Below are positions 14,263 through 15,487 of a stretch of DNA of 15,487 nt, one piece after another. The notes under the pieces are model-generated. The model was not told where the DNA came from and ran no database searches. It saw nothing but the letters and a program-made list of their open reading frames with translations. The stretch comes from Planctomycetia bacterium (GTDB lineage: Bacteria > Planctomycetota > Planctomycetia > Pirellulales > UBA1268). Within the stretch, counting starts at the first letter, position 1; the number at the start of each line of letters is the position of its first letter. The stretch spans positions 1 through 15,487 of the forward strand of contig RGBY01000030.1 of NCBI GenBank assembly GCA_009919445.1. The letters run 5' to 3'. A program made the position numbers and the translations under genes.

Positions 14263-14958
14263 ATGATTGACCGACATCGATTGCGTGCGTGGCTTCTGTG
14301 CATGGTGGTTTGTGGTGGCCTTGCAGTGGACCATGGGCTTGCTGAGGATCAGGATCACCAGCCTGATCGGCCCATTTTTTTGGAAACCTTTGCTGGGGGA
14401 GCCGACCGCTGGGAGCCAACCGATCCGGCCGCCTGGACGCTCTCCCGTGACGGTGACCGTGCGGTCTGGGGGCTCAATCGCCGCAAGAGTGACTATCAGC
14501 CCGCCGTCCGCAGCCCCCACAATATTGCACTGGTGAAAGATCTGGAACTCACCGACACGGTTATTAGCTTCGAGGTTAGAAGTACCCGTGATACTGGAAA
14601 TCACCGCGACTGTTGTGTGTTCTTCAACTATCGCGACCCGGAGCATTTCTACTATGTTCACCTCGGGGCCAGACCCGATCCCAACAGCGGCCAGATCATG
14701 ATCGTTGATGGAGCCCCGCGGCGGCCGCTCACGCAGAACACCAGACGTGTCCCCTGGGACGATGGCTGGCACCACGTGAAACTCGAACGAGACACAGCCA
14801 GTGGTCGGATTGCGGTCTATTTTGATGACATGGCACAGCCGCTGATGGAGGCAACCGATCGGAGGTTCACTGCCGGACGAATTGGCATCGGCTCATTCGA
14901 CGACATGAACGACTTCACGAATGTGAAGGTCTACGGGAAACGCGTGGGTGCTGACTGA
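14263..14958 (+). CDS. Secreted DUF1080-like (concanavalin-like fold) protein
   Basis: 231 residues from an ATG with GAAGGA at 14252-14257 and a 5-base spacer. A signal peptide covers about residues 1-27 (LRAWLLCMVVCGGLAVDHGLA before EDQ). The mature part resembles the DUF1080/3-keto-disaccharide hydrolase family and related laminin-G-like sandwiches: FLETFAGGADRWEP at the start, a strand LELTDTVISFEVR, CCVFFNYRDPEHFYYVHLGA, DDGWHHVKLERDTASGRIAVYFDD, and the closing FTAGRIGIGSFDDMNDFTNV. That last block (GRIGIGS-x-N-V-K-V) is typical of proteins binding or cleaving carbohydrate. No catalytic residues can be assigned, so binding and hydrolysis remain open. It is divergent from the MEKHLA gene and lies 101 bases upstream of pgk. 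Confidence 0.8.
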   Translation: MIDRHRLRAWLLCMVVCGGLAVDHGLAEDQDHQPDRPIFLETFAGGADRWEPTDPAAWTLSRDGDRAVWGLNRRKSDYQPAVRSPHNIALVKDLELTDTVISFEVRSTRDTGNHRDCCVFFNYRDPEHFYYVHLGARPDPNSGQIMIVDGAPRRPLTQNTRRVPWDDGWHHVKLERDTASGRIAVYFDDMAQPLMEATDRRFTAGRIGIGSFDDMNDFTNVKVYGKRVGAD

Positions 14959-15059
14959 TGCCGGAGGAACGGCATGAGCCTTGCGGTGTGACGCTGGCTG
15001 TTGTGAAATACGGGTGAAGTTCGAGACAAGCCCCCGTTTTTCACCAGGAGCCGTATCCG

Positions 15060-15487
15060 ATGGCCAAGCAGTCGATCGCCGATTTTGATCCCGCCGGTAA
15101 GACTATTCTCGTCCGTGTCGACTTCAATGTGCCGCAGGACGACAGCGGAGCGATCACTGATGACCGACGAATTCGCATGGCCCTGCCGACGATCACCTCC
15201 ATCATTGATCGTGGTGGCAAGGCGGTGCTGATGAGCCATCTGGGCCGGCCGAAGGGGGCCGCCGATCCGTCTCTCTCGCTGGCCCCAGTTGCTGCCCGGC
15301 TAGGTGAACTACTGGGCAAGCCAGTGGCCTTGGCAGCTGATACCGGTGGGCCGGACTCAGCGGCCAAGGCGGCGGCCCTGCCGGAGGGTGGCGTGCTGGT
15401 GCTGGAGAACGTGCGGTTCAACCCGGGTGAGAAAAAAGGAGACGATGCGGACTACGTTGCCGGCCTGGCTGGTCTCGCTGACGCCTA
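15060..15487 (+). CDS. pgk: Phosphoglycerate kinase, 5' part only
   Basis: The first 142 codons are present; the gene runs off the window. The ATG at 15060 has AGGAG at 15046-15050 with a 9-base spacer. The product transfers phosphate between 1,3-bisphosphoglycerate and ADP in glycolysis. Family blocks visible are TILVRVDFNVPQ (the PGK signature, substrate-binding Arg and Asp), DDRRIRMALPTI, KAVLMSHLGRPKG, and LVLENVRFNPGEKKGD, all in the N-terminal 3-phosphoglycerate-binding domain. The nucleotide-binding domain lies outside the window. No disruption is seen in the part present. Confidence 0.96.
   Translation, partial: MAKQSIADFDPAGKTILVRVDFNVPQDDSGAITDDRRIRMALPTITSIIDRGGKAVLMSHLGRPKGAADPSLSLAPVAARLGELLGKPVALAADTGGPDSAAKAAALPEGGVLVLENVRFNPGEKKGDDADYVAGLAGLADA

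Overview
The window looks like a chromosomal segment from a planctomycete, probably of the Pirellulales type. The evidence is a DUF1549/DUF1553 protein followed by a DUF1501 protein, a formylglycine-type secreted sulfatase, a DUF1080-like secreted protein, moderate-to-high GC, and a gene order cysteine desulfurase - dnaA slot - dnaN - DUF721 - gyrB that I associate with the replication-origin region of this group. No tRNA, rRNA, CRISPR array or insertion sequence was seen.

Layout. 1-2648 holds the C-terminal part of a DUF1549/DUF1553 protein and a complete Tat-type DUF1501 protein, closed by a strong hairpin terminator (2693-2733). 2800-6268 is a same-strand run: a small one-helix membrane protein, an Xaa-Pro aminopeptidase, an exported FKBP-type prolyl isomerase and a NifS/IscS-like cysteine desulfurase with an altered PLP-site motif. 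6275-7401 holds a decayed DnaA: a pseudo-ATPase half with no Walker A motif, then a well-preserved DnaA domain IV in a different reading frame, with the lid region between them unrecognisable. 7402-8094 is gene-free, falls to about 30% GC locally and has no consensus DnaA box. 8095-12129 holds dnaN (beta clamp), a DUF721/DciA-like protein and gyrB, ending in a 27-base palindrome across the gyrB stop codon and a separate rho-independent terminator. 12223-14169 (minus strand) has a sulfatase and a MEKHLA-domain protein, separated by two adjacent 13-bp tandem duplications. 14263-15487 (plus strand) has a secreted DUF1080-like protein and the start of phosphoglycerate kinase.

How the parts fit. 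dnaN, DUF721 and gyrB form a replication block: sliding clamp, probable helicase-loading partner and supercoiling enzyme. Hand counts of G and C on the plus strand tend to go from C-rich left of dnaN to G-rich right of it, as expected at an origin. The initiator gene that should complete the block is broken and its binding sites are not evident. This is the most unusual point of the window: the organism may use another DnaA copy, start replication without canonical DnaA, or the break may be an assembly or sequencing error. The sulfatase, DUF1080-like, DUF1501 and DUF1549/1553 proteins belong to the large secreted polymer-degradation repertoire of planctomycetes, and no functional link to the replication block is visible.
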